Assembly (NCBI RefSeq): GCF_963678635.1
Contig: NC_087062.1
Span: forward strand, 60,863,584-60,927,583
From: Symsagittifera roscoffensis
Taxonomy: Eukaryota > Xenacoelomorpha > Acoela > Convolutidae
Direction of reading: 5' to 3'
Length of the DNA stretch: 64,000 bases
The position numbers were made by a program, and so were the translations under genes. Below the pieces are notes generated by a model. It was not told where the DNA came from. It did no database searches and saw nothing but the letters and a program-made list of their open reading frames with translations. Below, piece by piece: positions 26,279-35,800 of this stretch (its first letter is position 1; each line of letters opens with the position of its first letter).

Positions 26279-27680
26279 TTCCTCCTACACGCTCGGGTCA
26301 TCTTACCTTCAACAGTAACTGATGTATCGAACATGATCCTTTCTGTCTGATAGATACCCGATGACACCTTCGATTGGGCTAGAGGAAAAGTTGCTTGTTC
26401 TGTGGCATTTCAGAGAGTTATTGATAACGTCGTGCCACAACACTATATTATCTTCTCCCCGCAGTAGGCTTCTGCCGAGCAAGTTCAACAGATTTTTGTC
26501 CCCGTGGACTTAGTCGGGGTTCAATGCTAGGCCCGGTATAGCTGCGATGTGCCCCGAATACTCCCTCTTTTCCTCTACGTTGAAGTCTTTCAGGCTAAGC
26601 GCATGAGAACTGGCTGCCACAATATGGATCTTTTTCCACGTAAAAACATCAGATTTTGAATAAAAAATAGCAAAAATAGCATTGTTTTCGATTGACATGG
26701 TTGACATTTCGGCCAAAGTTTTTTTGAACTAAAATCTAAGCCCATCAAATTGAAACAGCAAAGCCAACCTAAGCACTTTTCAAGAAAACTTTCAACCATA
26801 TGACTACCATATCTAACAAAATGACTACCGTGGCTGTATATGACTACCGGGTCTCATACAGCCACATCTTGAATTTTGTAATCAATCGTGGTATCCGCGA
26901 AACAAAAATTATCTAAAATTATTGAAAAACCTTCAAGGGAGGGAAATTTGATTGGTCACTGGATTGCCAGAACAGAGAGAAAGACTGCGGAAGCTAGACC
27001 TGCTGTCTCTTGAAAGTGCAGAACACAAGAAACAATGATTGAAATGGTCAAAGAATGAAAACTCAATGATCTATCCGATTGTGCTTAAGACTACTATTTG
27101 CATATACTGTTACTATAAATTTTTCAGATGCACGCCAAGCTCAAGCTGGGTTGCGATGTTGTTAAGTTGATAATTGTTTTCACAACCACAAACACACAAC
27201 CGAAAGGCAGCAGCAAACGAAACTTATCCAAAAACCATCAACTTAAGTAAATCAATCGTGGGGATTGGTGCGAGACGACTTTATTCTGATTAGATGAGTC
27301 AAGATTTGCCCATTGGTTTGTATACAAGATGGGATTACAATGGAGAAACACAAAAGATCAAGTCAAAGCAAAATCGAGTTCGAAAATTTGAATTTATAGT
27401 CATGTCATTTTTTAACAACCAGACCACAATGCATAATTGAAACCTTTGAAATGACAGGAACTCAGAAAAAAATTTGATTGCCCAAGTGTTGATGGTTATT
27501 GCAAACCCTGTAAAACTGTTTTTGAGGCAATGGGCTTTTATTTTTATTTCTGTCTTCGTCAAGAAGCTAAACCTAGAATTACTGATGATGATATCAAACA
27601 ATGAACGAGGATAAGAAAACTGGAAGAGCTTCGAAAAAATTACATTCGAGAAAAATATTACTCCATAGAAGAGAAGTGGG

Positions 27681-28145
27681 GTTGTTGTTGGTGGGATCAA
27701 CCTAAAAACAACGCAGAAGTGAAAAATTACGTTGGAAATAACTTTCACTATTAGGTTTTTGTTTTAATTCACTATTGCAAAACATTAGGGACGAAAACCA
27801 GTTTGACTACGCGCAAAATTCAAATTTCTAGGTGAAATAAAAGCTAAGAATTTCTATTTTCTACCAATTTTTAAAACTTTCCATGTTACCAGAAAAGATG
27901 TTGGGAAATTTAAGAAGAGATAAGAAAACTTTGTTAAAACAACCGCAGCGAATGTTTATATCGAGCTTCAATTTCACAAACGTAAAACTAAAACACAACT
28001 CTTCAATTTTTCCTTGCATCATGTACAAGTATATCGTTTTGTACAAAACATACCGCGTAAAGTCTTCACCAGTTTTTTTCAGTCTGTTGTTGATGCTAGA
28101 TGAGCCGGTGATAAGAATCCGTTATCTGGAGTGGTAGCCGAAACA
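27681..28145. other. Unique flank right of the array
   Basis: Starts with a short GTT repeat and then AT-rich sequence. I see no convincing gene. It is the first unique sequence after the array and is useful as an anchor for the pre-duplication locus. Confidence 0.4.
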
Positions 28146-28872
28146 ATGAAAACAGTTTTTACGGCTATCAAATACTCGACAGATCGATGCATACAATGTA
28201 AAAAGTATCTTAGTGACGAAGAAGCTATCATCAAACAGTTCTTTTTGACACTAAATAAGGTAGCTGAAGACTTGTTTAAAGTTTAGCCTGTTGAATCTAC
28301 TATAGAACCTTATGGACCATTTATAGTAGAATTTTTCATTTTAATGTACACCAAGCGTTATTATAATTTTTTATTTAAATTTTGCGACGTTAGCAAATTT
28401 GAAAACTTCGAAATGAACACAGATTCACTGTATTTGGTTTTGGCAGAAAAAGATATGTAAGAATGCATCTTCTCAGCAAGCGAGCACAATGAGCTGAATA
28501 ACGAACCAAAGACTGTCGAGACAATTTCAGAGCAGAATCGAGAACAAGGTTTTTTTCGATGCACCTGCTGCTTCAAACACAAAAAACTTTTTAAAAGATA
28601 GCAAGAATTGGTCAAGGAGAATTCATCTGCACCAAAATAGAATGCAGTAAATATTTGAAAAAACGCACTTTAGACGACTCTAGAGATGATTCGATGGCAT
28701 TGTATCGACAAGTATTGGAAGTGGTGGTAAGTTTGAAACCAATTAATAGATGATTTAAGCAGATTAAGCGTTGGTCTCAACTTATGAACAAACTAAAAAA
28801 GGACTGAGCCACTTTTCCCCTAAACAGGTAATTGGATGTGTTGGAATAATTCTTTAACCCCTAAATTTGTAG
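28146..28872 (+). pseudogene. Family B DNA polymerase relic, Polinton/Maverick type
   Basis: Read on the plus strand with stops and shifts, the segments match the C-terminal part of the protein-primed DNA polymerase common in Polinton-like transposons. They are a region like EPYGPFIVEFFILMYTKRYY (about 28298-28357), then FENFEMNTDSLYLVLAEKDM with the catalytic DTDSLY-type motif changed to NTDSLY (about 28400-28457), then FFRCTCCFKHKK (about 28548-28590), and a tail with STYEQTKKGL-like and PLNL (about 28770-28872). At least five stops interrupt it and the first catalytic Asp is Asn. I recognise the family from the motif order. No terminal repeats or capsid genes are visible nearby, so it is a fragment. 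Confidence 0.6.
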
Positions 28873-29785
28873 AAAAATATGTAGTAAATTTCCATACAAT
28901 GCAGTTAACAGATACAATTTACTGTATCGGCAAAATCTAGCGCTGAAAATTTTTGAAAACCAAATTTGTTTTTTTGGAAATTTACCCTCTTACCATCCGA
29001 AACCCTGAAACCTATAACCTATCTTAACGCATTGGTAAGTTTATTCCCTATTTTATTACATAGGCGGATGACCCGATACTCTATAGCCTATCTTAAAACA
29101 TGAATGTCACCCCTCCTCTTCCTCCTCCTCCCCCATCCCCCCTCCCATTTTTTAAATCGTGTTACTTACTATAAGGGCTAAATGCGCTTTATTACGATGT
29201 AAACTATGAAGAAAACTGTTTTTACAGTTGTCAGTTTGTTCACCATACCAAATTTCATTGCATAATGACAACGTTAGAAGAGTTATTGTTCCGACTTTCG
29301 ATACGAAAGTAACGGAATATTTGTGCTCGGGGTGGGTTTTTTCTTCAGACAAATTTCGACTTTTTAACTAGCCATTTTTGACGGAATTTTTTTGAATAAT
29401 TCAAAAGGTATGCTTGTCCTGAGCTTAAATTTGAAAAGATATTTCACCTGTGAGCATTTTTTGTTAAGTTAGGAGGGTTTAAAAATTGCCATTTTGGCCA
29501 TTTTGACCAATTTGGGACAATTAACGCGTAATATAATTCGCGCAATTAACGCGTAAGCGAGATTTAGTCCATCTTATAAATCGTTCCAAATTGGTTGAAC
29601 GAAGCTTATTCGCCATAATTGATTTGTTACAAGGAACGAAATTTGTCTTTTTGTACTTTAGTGTGGGGGGGATGATTTTCAAAGAAAAATTTTCAAGTTT
29701 TAGGAAAAATTTTTTTTTTCATTTTATTTTATTTTATTTTTTTACGTTGTTTATGTTATAACTGCTCCATGAACGTTAGAAGGCA
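28873..29785. other. Intergenic stretch with low-complexity tract and repeat fragment
   Basis: No gene seen. A C/T-rich tract lies at 29106-29150. The stretch 29170-29290 resembles the interior of the MITE at 33130-33346 (GCTAAATGCG, TATGAAGAA, CATTGCAT, TGACAACGTT). A repeated ATTAACGCGTAA motif lies near 29520-29560. Confidence 0.4.
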
Positions 29786-29793
29786 GTCGAAAC

Positions 29794-29995
29794 GGCTCTT
29801 TTTCCTTTCCCCCCACCTCACACAAGCTTCAATATATTAGTGTAACCAGTGGTTTTACGAGGTTGAGTATGAAGACCGAATATGTTTGTCGTGGCCTTAT
29901 TAGTTCGTATGTAAATTTTCATTACAATCGGACAATGTGGTCAACAAAGTTACATGTAAAAATTTGCAGGTGGGGGGGGGGAAGGAAAAAGAGCC
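29794..29995. mobile_element. hAT-like MITE (202 bp) with perfect 8-bp target duplication
   Basis: It begins GGCTCTTTTTCC followed by a C-rich stretch, and ends with a G-rich stretch followed by GGAAAAAGAGCC, an inverted terminal repeat. The flanks at 29786-29793 and 29996-30003 are both GTCGAAAC, a perfect 8-base target site duplication as made by hAT-superfamily transposases. No coding capacity, so it would have been moved in trans. Confidence 0.85.
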
Positions 29996-30226
29996 GTCGA
30001 AACTTTCAGGGCTTCGCCCTGATACGAGCAGTCTTGTTAAAACTTGAAATTCAAATTTGTGTGGGGGAGTGGATAATAGCCCTAATTTAATATAAAATTG
30101 CAGTTCCAAATCTTGAATGATGTTTTCCCTCTTCTTCCGATATTTCCCGGTGACGAAATTTAACAAATAATGTTTTGAGATGGAAAGCAACATTAAATAT
30201 ATTTTCATCCAGATAGTGTGTGGAAA

Positions 30227-30481
30227 ATGGTTAAAGATATTGGTCCCATCGCAAATCCAAATGAGTATGAAACAATCCACCAGTTCAGGGCAATAGATAT
30301 AGACGGAAACGAAGTGTCTCTCAAAGAGTATTCGGGATACGTCTGCGTGGTCCTCAACACCGCCTCCAAGTGAGGAAAGTCTATTCAGAATTTCGTGCAG
30401 CTGCAGGAAATTTACGAGAGGTACCAAGAGAGAGGCCTCCGCATCCTCGCATTTCCCTCCGCCCAATTCATGCAGGAACCC
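30227..30481 (+). CDS. Glutathione peroxidase (GPx4-like), 5' exon with in-frame UGA
   Basis: Reads through one UGA as a glutathione peroxidase N-terminal half: an IDIDGNEVSLKEYSGYVCVV-like strand-loop region, then NTASK, then UGA where the family has its active-site selenocysteine or cysteine, then GKSIQNFVQLQEIYERY, then RILAFP and QF..QEP. These enzymes reduce peroxides with glutathione or thioredoxin. The catalytic Gln is kept (AQF), while the preceding Cys-Asn of the usual FPCNQF is Ser-Ala. The ATG at 30227 is the first in frame; an AG acceptor at 30210-30212 could make this an internal exon. No GT or GC donor in the right phase follows QEP, which is odd. The GC-rich third positions contrast with the surroundings and suggest a gene that was under selection until recently. 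Confidence 0.75.
30371..30373 (+). other. In-frame UGA at the peroxidase active site (candidate selenocysteine codon)
   Basis: TGA sits exactly where glutathione peroxidases carry the catalytic Sec or Cys, between NTASK and GKS. This placement is unlikely by chance. I could not find a convincing SECIS hairpin in the 400 bases after the stop codon. Confidence 0.7.
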
Positions 30482-31038
30482 AAAAGGAAGGCTCTTTTTG
30501 AATTGCTTCTTTCAACTCTCCAACTAACCTCTTATCAAATTTGAGGATCTTTCTATTTTATTACTCTAGCAAAATTTTAGGGTCCAAAATTGGGGTCTAC
30601 TTAAGAATCCCCCCTATGGTATCTACTAAACAAAAAAGCAGTTGATTTTAGCACTAGAGCATTCTATTTATAATGCGAATTTTGCTGCATTCTGATTGGT
30701 CGAATTAAGTAAATCCCAAAAATGTAAGACTCGGCTCTTTTTCTTGGCTCTTTTTTCCTTCTCCTCTACCAAACCCCCTCCACTCACACACAGGGTCGGA
30801 TCTAGGATTTTCTCGAATGTGATGTTTTCAAAAAATTTTCTAAAAGGAAATTGTTTTGACTAACTTTTTTTGCGCCGCTTCCAAATTTTTGGAAAAACAG
30901 GCCACAAAAGGCCTTTTAGGCACTTTTTGGACAGATTTGACAAGAAATCGTTTCAAGTTAATGCAATTATGGAAGATTTGAGCAATTACCTTTCTATTAA
31001 ATTGAATCGATATATTAAGAAAAGACTGTTTTCAAAAG
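30482..31038 (+). other. Intron between peroxidase exons
   Basis: About 557 bases without coding signal. It contains fragments with the MITE terminus GGCTCTTTTT at 30490 and twice near 30735-30755, but no matching right ends. The acceptor is a good TTTTCAAAAG at 31029-31038. The donor side lacks GT. Confidence 0.5.
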
Positions 31039-31288
31039 CAACCAACAAATCAAAGACTACATCAAGAGCTTCAACGTCACCTATGACATATTCGCAAAAG
31101 TCAAGGTGAGCTGCTGTGGCCAACACCCTCTCTTCTCCTTTCTGGGTAGACACCTGGGCAACTGCAAGTGGAACTTCACCAAGTACCTAGTGGACAAGAA
31201 GGGTGTGCCCCGCATGAGGTTCGGACTGAGCAACCCACCGGTGGATATGGTGAAGGACATCGAGAGGATGATGAGCGAGAGAGAATAA
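31039..31288 (+). CDS. Glutathione peroxidase (GPx4-like), 3' exon
   Basis: Open from the acceptor at 31038 to a TAA at 31286-31288. It encodes the C-terminal half of the family: NQQIKDYIKSFNVTYDIF, the HPLFSFL region, then CKWNFTKYLVDKKG, which keeps the catalytic Trp and Asn. It ends in a basic tail. The segment VSCCGQHPLF replaces the usual V.G....PL. Together with the exon at 30227-30481 it gives a monomeric-type enzyme of about 170 residues, lacking the oligomerisation loop of the tetrameric forms, as in GPx4. No polyadenylation signal was established. Confidence 0.8.
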
Positions 31289-31873
31289 TTTTATGTACTC
31301 CAAGATGATAAACTACAGTCCCTGCAGTCAAGCTTTTATCGTTCCTCCGAAAGTTCGAGTTTTAAGGGCAAGTTTTGGATTTATTTTTTTAAAATCCCTG
31401 ATGGTGGTACATAAACCAACCGAAGTATAAGCCAGCCGAAGTATCAACCAGCCGAAAATACTTATATGTTATATAATTGTTCTTATTATTTTTTTGGTAA
31501 TCAGAAGGTCAAAAGTATCATAGTAACCGAGGTTACTGTCAGGAGTCCCTTCATCACGTATTCCAGTCAAAATCCTTGGAATTTTCTAGATATGGAAGTG
31601 ATAATGATAAAAGAAGATGACAAGTGTTTAAGTCCTTTTCGATTAAAGTCGATACATATTACGTTTCTTCAATAAGAACACGCAACTCGACACGAGAAAA
31701 TATAATAAACAAGTGTTAAAAATTAAAAATTTCGTCGAACTTTATTTTGTCATTTATTGTTCCGAGTACGCAAGCGGCGTTCGCAATCTGTATTGCCAGG
31801 GAGATTCTCTGTTTTAAAAAGCTGCCTGCTCTGGGTTCCTCAGTGCATATGCTTAGGTTCTTACAAAGCTTGC
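31289..31873. other. Downstream flank of peroxidase with CCAGCCGAA repeats
   Basis: No gene seen. Three imperfect copies of AACCA(A/G)CCGAAGTAT lie at 31414-31460. A related sequence in inverted orientation lies at 32812-32885. Confidence 0.4.
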
Positions 31874-32293
31874 TCAAAACAATTTCTGTGCTGGGGCCGG
31901 CCGGCCCTGAATTTCAAAAGCTAGCGGTTGAAAAAGATATCCATCATTTACAAGATCTTTATACTTCTCCATTTTTCGCTCTTCCGCTTCAGCGGCAGCC
32001 GTACCAGGGTTACAAACAGACCCGGCATTAATCCTACAAGGAGCTAAGGAGTCTACTACCGTTACATCCCACAAGAGCTGCTTACCAACAGCCCATAGAA
32101 CTAGCGTCAAACCGTCTGGTCGCTTCTGATCGGCCCTGTAGAGGTGTCGTGGTTCTAAAACAGACGGAATAAGAGTAGAGGATAAACTCTGCTTTATAAG
32201 GGCATTCAGGTTTGAATGCCTACAGAATCTCCCTGCACTTTTGAGGCAAGAAAGACCATGCCAACAATCCTCGGTAACGTCTTTTACGCACAC
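31874..32293 (-). pseudogene. Repeat-associated nuclease-like ORF, C-terminal relic
   Basis: A minus-strand open frame of about 139 residues contains HGLSCLKSAGRF, LNALIKQSL, SVLEP, KRPDGLTLVLW, LLWDVTVVDS and EERKMEKYKDL. This motif series is familiar from the C-terminal part of repetitive, retroelement-associated ORFs in many invertebrate genomes. The Asp-Gly, then Trp-Asp pattern resembles a PD-(D/E)XK nuclease core, which is an inference. No reverse transcriptase is recognisable next to it, so it looks like a truncated fragment. Confidence 0.5.
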
Positions 32294-32339
32294 GCATTTA
32301 TGCCGTTTGCAGGTTTTTGAGCCTAATATAATTGTTATT

Positions 32340-32537
32340 GGCTCTTTTTCAGTTTTCCCCCTTGATATTTACTAAAATTCAATATCTATTTACAATGACT
32401 TTTCATATGTTATAAATTGTGCATCAGCATTAAAAAGTGTCAGCGTGAACAGGTGAACAAATTCTTTCAACATTTATAAGATGCAAAACTACCTTTTTTT
32501 GTATTTTTACAAGGGGGTGGGAAACTGGAAAAGAGCC
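32340..32537. mobile_element. hAT-like MITE (198 bp), older copy
   Basis: Terminal inverted repeats GGCTCTTTTTCAGTTTTCCC and GGGAAACTGGAAAAGAGCC. The flanks TTGTTATT (32332-32339) and CTGTTATG (32538-32545) agree at six of eight positions, consistent with a decayed 8-base duplication. The interior includes GTGTCAGCGTGAACAGGTGA, shared in inverted form with the element at 33001-33491. Confidence 0.7.
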
Positions 32538-32556
32538 CTGTTATGTAACGATTATG

Positions 32557-32765
32557 GGCTCTTTTTCCTTTTCCCCCCTGCCTGCAATTTTTTTACAAGT
32601 AAATTTGTTGACCATGTTGTCCGATTAACTTGAAAATTTAGATACAGACTAATCAGGCCACGACAAACATACATGGTCTTCATAATCAACCTCATAAAAG
32701 CAGTCGTTCCACTAAACAATTGAAGCTCGTAAGAGGTGGGGGGGGGGGGACAAGGAAAAAGAGCC
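32557..32765. mobile_element. hAT-like MITE (209 bp) with perfect 8-bp target duplication
   Basis: Starts GGCTCTTTTTCC with a C run and ends with a G run then GGAAAAAGAGCC. Both flanks, 32549-32556 and 32766-32773, are CGATTATG. Its interior resembles the MITE at 29794-29995 in inverted orientation (AAATTTGTTGACCA versus TGGTCAACAAAG), so both belong to one subfamily. Confidence 0.85.
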
Positions 32766-33000
32766 CGATTATGTAACAGTACCGAAAATTATGCAAACTC
32801 ATACATATTATGTGACTTTTCGGCTGGTTCAAATGTACTCCGTGCATTTTCGGTTGGTTTTTATTTTCGCCTGGTTTATTCACTCTCTCCCTGAGACGGT
32901 TCTGTCCAATAAAAGTTCCCCACAAAATGTATTCCTTTTCGTAAAAAACACTGTTGTAATTGTTTTCCCATTATAACTCATCATTCTAGTACAAAAAACA

Positions 33001-33491
33001 GGCTCTTTTCCAGTTTCCCAAGCCCCACGATCGTAAAGTTTCATGATGCGGCTGTTCGAAAATTGTTCACATGGCATTTTACATGTAAGAAATGTCGTAA
33101 AAATTTGTTCACCTGTTCACGCTGACACGGGCTCTTTTCCAGTTCCCCCCTTTCAAAATACCGAGATTTATGTTTGTTTTACGTGTTATTACGGCTAAAT
33201 GCGTGATTTTACGCTGTAAAGTATGAAGAACAAATCTGTTCAGAATTGTCGATTGTTTCACCTCGCCAAATTGCATTGCATTGTGACAACGTTAAATAGA
33301 CTTTTCAAAATTAAATTTGAAAGGGGGGGGGAACTGGAAAAGAGCCCTGACACGTTACGATGCATTTTTTAAATATGAACAGCCATTTGTTCTTCATAGG
33401 TAACAGCGTAACATCACGCATGTAGCCGTAATAACACGTAAAACAAACATAAAACTCGGTAATTTGAAAGGGGGGAAACTGGAAAAGAGCC
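33001..33491. mobile_element. MITE of the GGCTCTTTTCC family, interrupted by a second MITE
   Basis: Ends are GGCTCTTTTCCAGTTTCCC at 33001 and GGGAAACTGGAAAAGAGCC ending at 33491. Subtracting the inner element and one target copy leaves about 266 bases. I find no clear 8-base duplication at its own flanks (AAAAAACA and GACTTTTG). Confidence 0.65.
33130..33346. mobile_element. hAT-like MITE (217 bp) nested in another MITE, perfect 8-bp duplication
   Basis: Starts GGCTCTTTTCCAGTTCCCCCC and ends with a G run then GAACTGGAAAAGAGCC. The flanks 33122-33129 and 33347-33354 are both CTGACACG. The duplicated octamer belongs to the interior of the outer MITE, so the order of insertion is clear. Confidence 0.85.
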
Positions 33492-33647
33492 GACTTTTGT
33501 ATATTGAGTTTCACAAAAAATCTAAGGGGGGGGCTGGAAAAGAGCGAAAAAATATAACCCGAGCACAAGGATTTTATGTTAAGGGAAGGCTATAAATTGC
33601 TAAAAACGGGATCCCTTTAACTAAATCGCCTCTATGGCAAAGGGGGG

Positions 33648-33849
33648 GGCTCTTTTCCCTTTCCCCCCCACCAGCGAAATTTTATTAGTAAAATTTGGTT
33701 CACATGATCGGATTGTTACAAAAATTGGTATGCGGACTAATTAGGCTATGACAAACATATTTGGTCTCCATACTTAACCTTGTAAACCTCCTCGTTACAA
33801 CATAAAATTGGTGTATATGTGAGGTGGGGTGGGAAAAGGAAAAAAGGCC
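33648..33849. mobile_element. hAT-like MITE (202 bp) with near-perfect target duplication
   Basis: Starts GGCTCTTTTCCCTTTCCCCCC and ends GGGAAAAGGAAAAAGGCC, with one change in the right terminus. The flanks AAGGGGGG (33640-33647) and CAGGGGGG (33850-33857) match at seven of eight bases. The interior is close to the MITEs at 29794 and 32557. Confidence 0.7.
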
Positions 33850-33857
33850 CAGGGGGG

Positions 33858-34239
33858 ATTTGTTGCTAGGTATAAAACTTTGATAGGCTTAACCGTTGAT
33901 TTAACTCCTTATAGGGGAGGGGGATATTCGTTATTAGGTACTCGTAGGGGAGGGATATGGTTAAAGAGATCCTCAAAATGTAAGCTGGTGGGCTTGGTGC
34001 TTATGCGTAATGCTTGAAACAGTTTTGACAAAAAAGCTGACACAGTTTGGTAAAAGTTTCGCCGCTTCATCAAAAATTGCTTTGAGCTTAACAGTTAATT
34101 CAAGCCGGGCAGAAACATCGAATTTCTGTGAAAAATGTAGCGGTTCTATCAAAGATTTTTCAAAATCAACGTTGGTCAAAAATACGGATTTCTTTATAAC
34201 TATTTCCCCCTTTGGTACCCAGTAACGATTTGCCACCCC
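33858..34239. other. No recognisable gene
   Basis: Short open frames occur on both strands at 33973-34236, but none shows family motifs. It borders the 3' end of the BEL/Pao relic. Confidence 0.35.
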
Positions 34240-35188
34240 TATAGTGAACTAGTCCAGATGGCATTTGCATAGGATTGTGCTCAAGCGTAGAGCTTTTGAT
34301 GGTTGAAGTTCTTTTCGAAAACTAGTGACGGAAAGCTACTTGCGCTGTAAACGCTTCGAGATCGATCGGATCGGAGGATACGAGTGTGAGCGGACGGTTT
34401 TTTACGGACTGCCCAACTAAACAAAACGAGGTTATGAGGACTTCGTCATTGAATTTTTGTGTTCCCAGAAATGAATTTCCAGGCTAGCCCTTTATGAGCG
34501 AGCAGAATGGGTGCATGGCGCTTCAGTTCTCGAAGCACGAAATCAATTCTTTAGCTGGGCCAACGAAAATCGTACCTTTGTCCGACCAGATGACGGAAGG
34601 CGTTCCCCGCCGAGCAATGAAGCGTTCTATTCCCATTATACAGGAATTTGTATTCATTGACGGAACAACCTCTAGATGAACCAGTCATCATAACGGTGAA
34701 TAAAAAACAAGAAGCCCCAGCGTTTCTCTGTGCTTCGTCGAATCGTTACGTGGAATGGGCCGAAGTAACCTACTCCGCAGTTCTCGAACGGCGGTTGTCG
34801 GTAACCCAGTCGCTCGAGCGGAAGATCAGCCATCCTTCCCGTAATTACCTTAGCTTTTCGTTTTCGGTATAACACGCAGAGGTGTTCTATTGAACGGAGG
34901 GCAGTACGGAGCCGCAATACAACGTACTGTATTTTATAACAGCACGCAGATAATGAAAACTTTGGAGATATTTTTTGGATGAATAAATGTTACAAGCATC
35001 ATCACGAGGAGATGTCGGCTAACTAAATTGATGGGATGCTTAACGCTAAATTCAACGGTGGCGAGTCGTCGAAGACGGCCAGTGGAACGGACTAGACCAC
35101 CGGGACCGATGAACGCCAAAAAATCTATTCGGCTAGACTTTTTATGGGACTGTTTTTTGTGAAGTGCGTTGACTTCGACGGGTAACAA
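34240..35188 (-). pseudogene. BEL/Pao integrase relic
   Basis: Minus-strand pieces in order are GLVRSTGRLRRL and KHPINLVSRH (35188-34934), typical of the zinc-binding region upstream of a BEL/Pao integrase. Next come MADLPLERL and CGVGYFGPFHVTIRRSTEKRWGF-type core start (34917-34672). A piece at about 34650-34500 reads ARRGTPSVIWSDKGT, where the second catalytic Asp is present but the usual SDNGT is SDKGT. Several stops and frameshifts interrupt it. Positions 34245-34290 resemble the last bases of the window (63955-64000), marking the 3' end of the same family there. Confidence 0.75.
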
Positions 35189-35800
35189 CTCTGACTGAGA
35201 TAGAACTAACAGTTTTTGCTTAGCTAATTTTAAGTCGGTTGGATTGGTTATCGAGCGAGTGTAGCAAATTTGAATGGTGATGAGGTGATAACCTCAGCAT
35301 AAATAAAGCAATTTATTTGGAGTTTCGGAAAAGAACTAAAATTTTTCCCAAAAAAACTTGATCGGAGGGTTTGGATGTGCAAGTGAAATTTGCAGCTTGT
35401 TCAATACCTTCATTCAAATCATAGGAAAGTCTTTTTAGTCGAATGCTGATGAAACCTTCTGAGTCAGGTTTGTAAGGCCAAGCCTTAGTTTGAAAAAGTG
35501 TCGACCTTTCACCCAACCGCTTTCTTTCAGAGCCTCTACAGTTATTCCACGAGAGCCGATTCATGCTAGAATGTCGCCACTGGGTACATGGAACCATTCA
35601 TCAACTGTGATGCATTCGAGAACTTTGGATACCCGATTAAGGACAAAGACAAGCAAAAGCAATCTTGGCTTCGTTTGTGACGACGGCGCGACCGTGCAAG
35701 AAAGTAACCGAGCGAAAGACGTCCTGGTAGCTGTCACCAAACATATGCAGTTCTATTGGGTCAACCGGGGTGTCGAAGAAACAGCGAGATATTTTTAGTC
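35189..35800 (-). pseudogene. BEL/Pao RNase H region relic
   Basis: In the minus-strand frame at about 35700-35540 the string LNRVSKVLECITVDEWFHVP is followed by a PA...SRGIT-like end, matching the RNase H C-terminus of BEL/Pao (LNRV..I.E.....W.HVP...NPAD..SRG). The expected Asp before the last motif is replaced by a stop. The frame at 35597-35313 continues into the RNase H-integrase linker. Confidence 0.7.

Larger units (their letters stand above)
23217..27680. repeat. Tandem array unit, copy 3, partial (right end of array)
   Basis: This matches copy 1 positions 1-4464 and then stops abruptly at the tetramer TGGG (27677-27680). Beyond it the sequence is unique. In copies 1 and 2 the same point (4464/4465 and 16059/16060) is where the gypsy pol relic begins. 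Copy 3 therefore shows what lay beside the Penelope-containing segment before it was joined to the gypsy relic. Private changes include C for T near 24903 and G for A near 25137. Confidence 0.95.

Noticed and set aside
1-27680. Assembly artefact as the explanation of the array
   Set aside because: Copies carry private substitutions and a private deletion, and the third copy ends in unique DNA. Not excluded without read depth, but less likely.
29900-30466. A 188-residue minus-strand open frame over the peroxidase exon and a MITE
   Set aside because: The plus strand here clearly encodes glutathione peroxidase, and the minus reading runs through the MITE and matches nothing I know.
31289-31700. 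SECIS element for the peroxidase
   Set aside because: ATGA/TGAT cores occur (for example near 31305 and 31398), but none is followed by a convincing stem, AA-containing loop and matching GA side. A computed search would be decisive.
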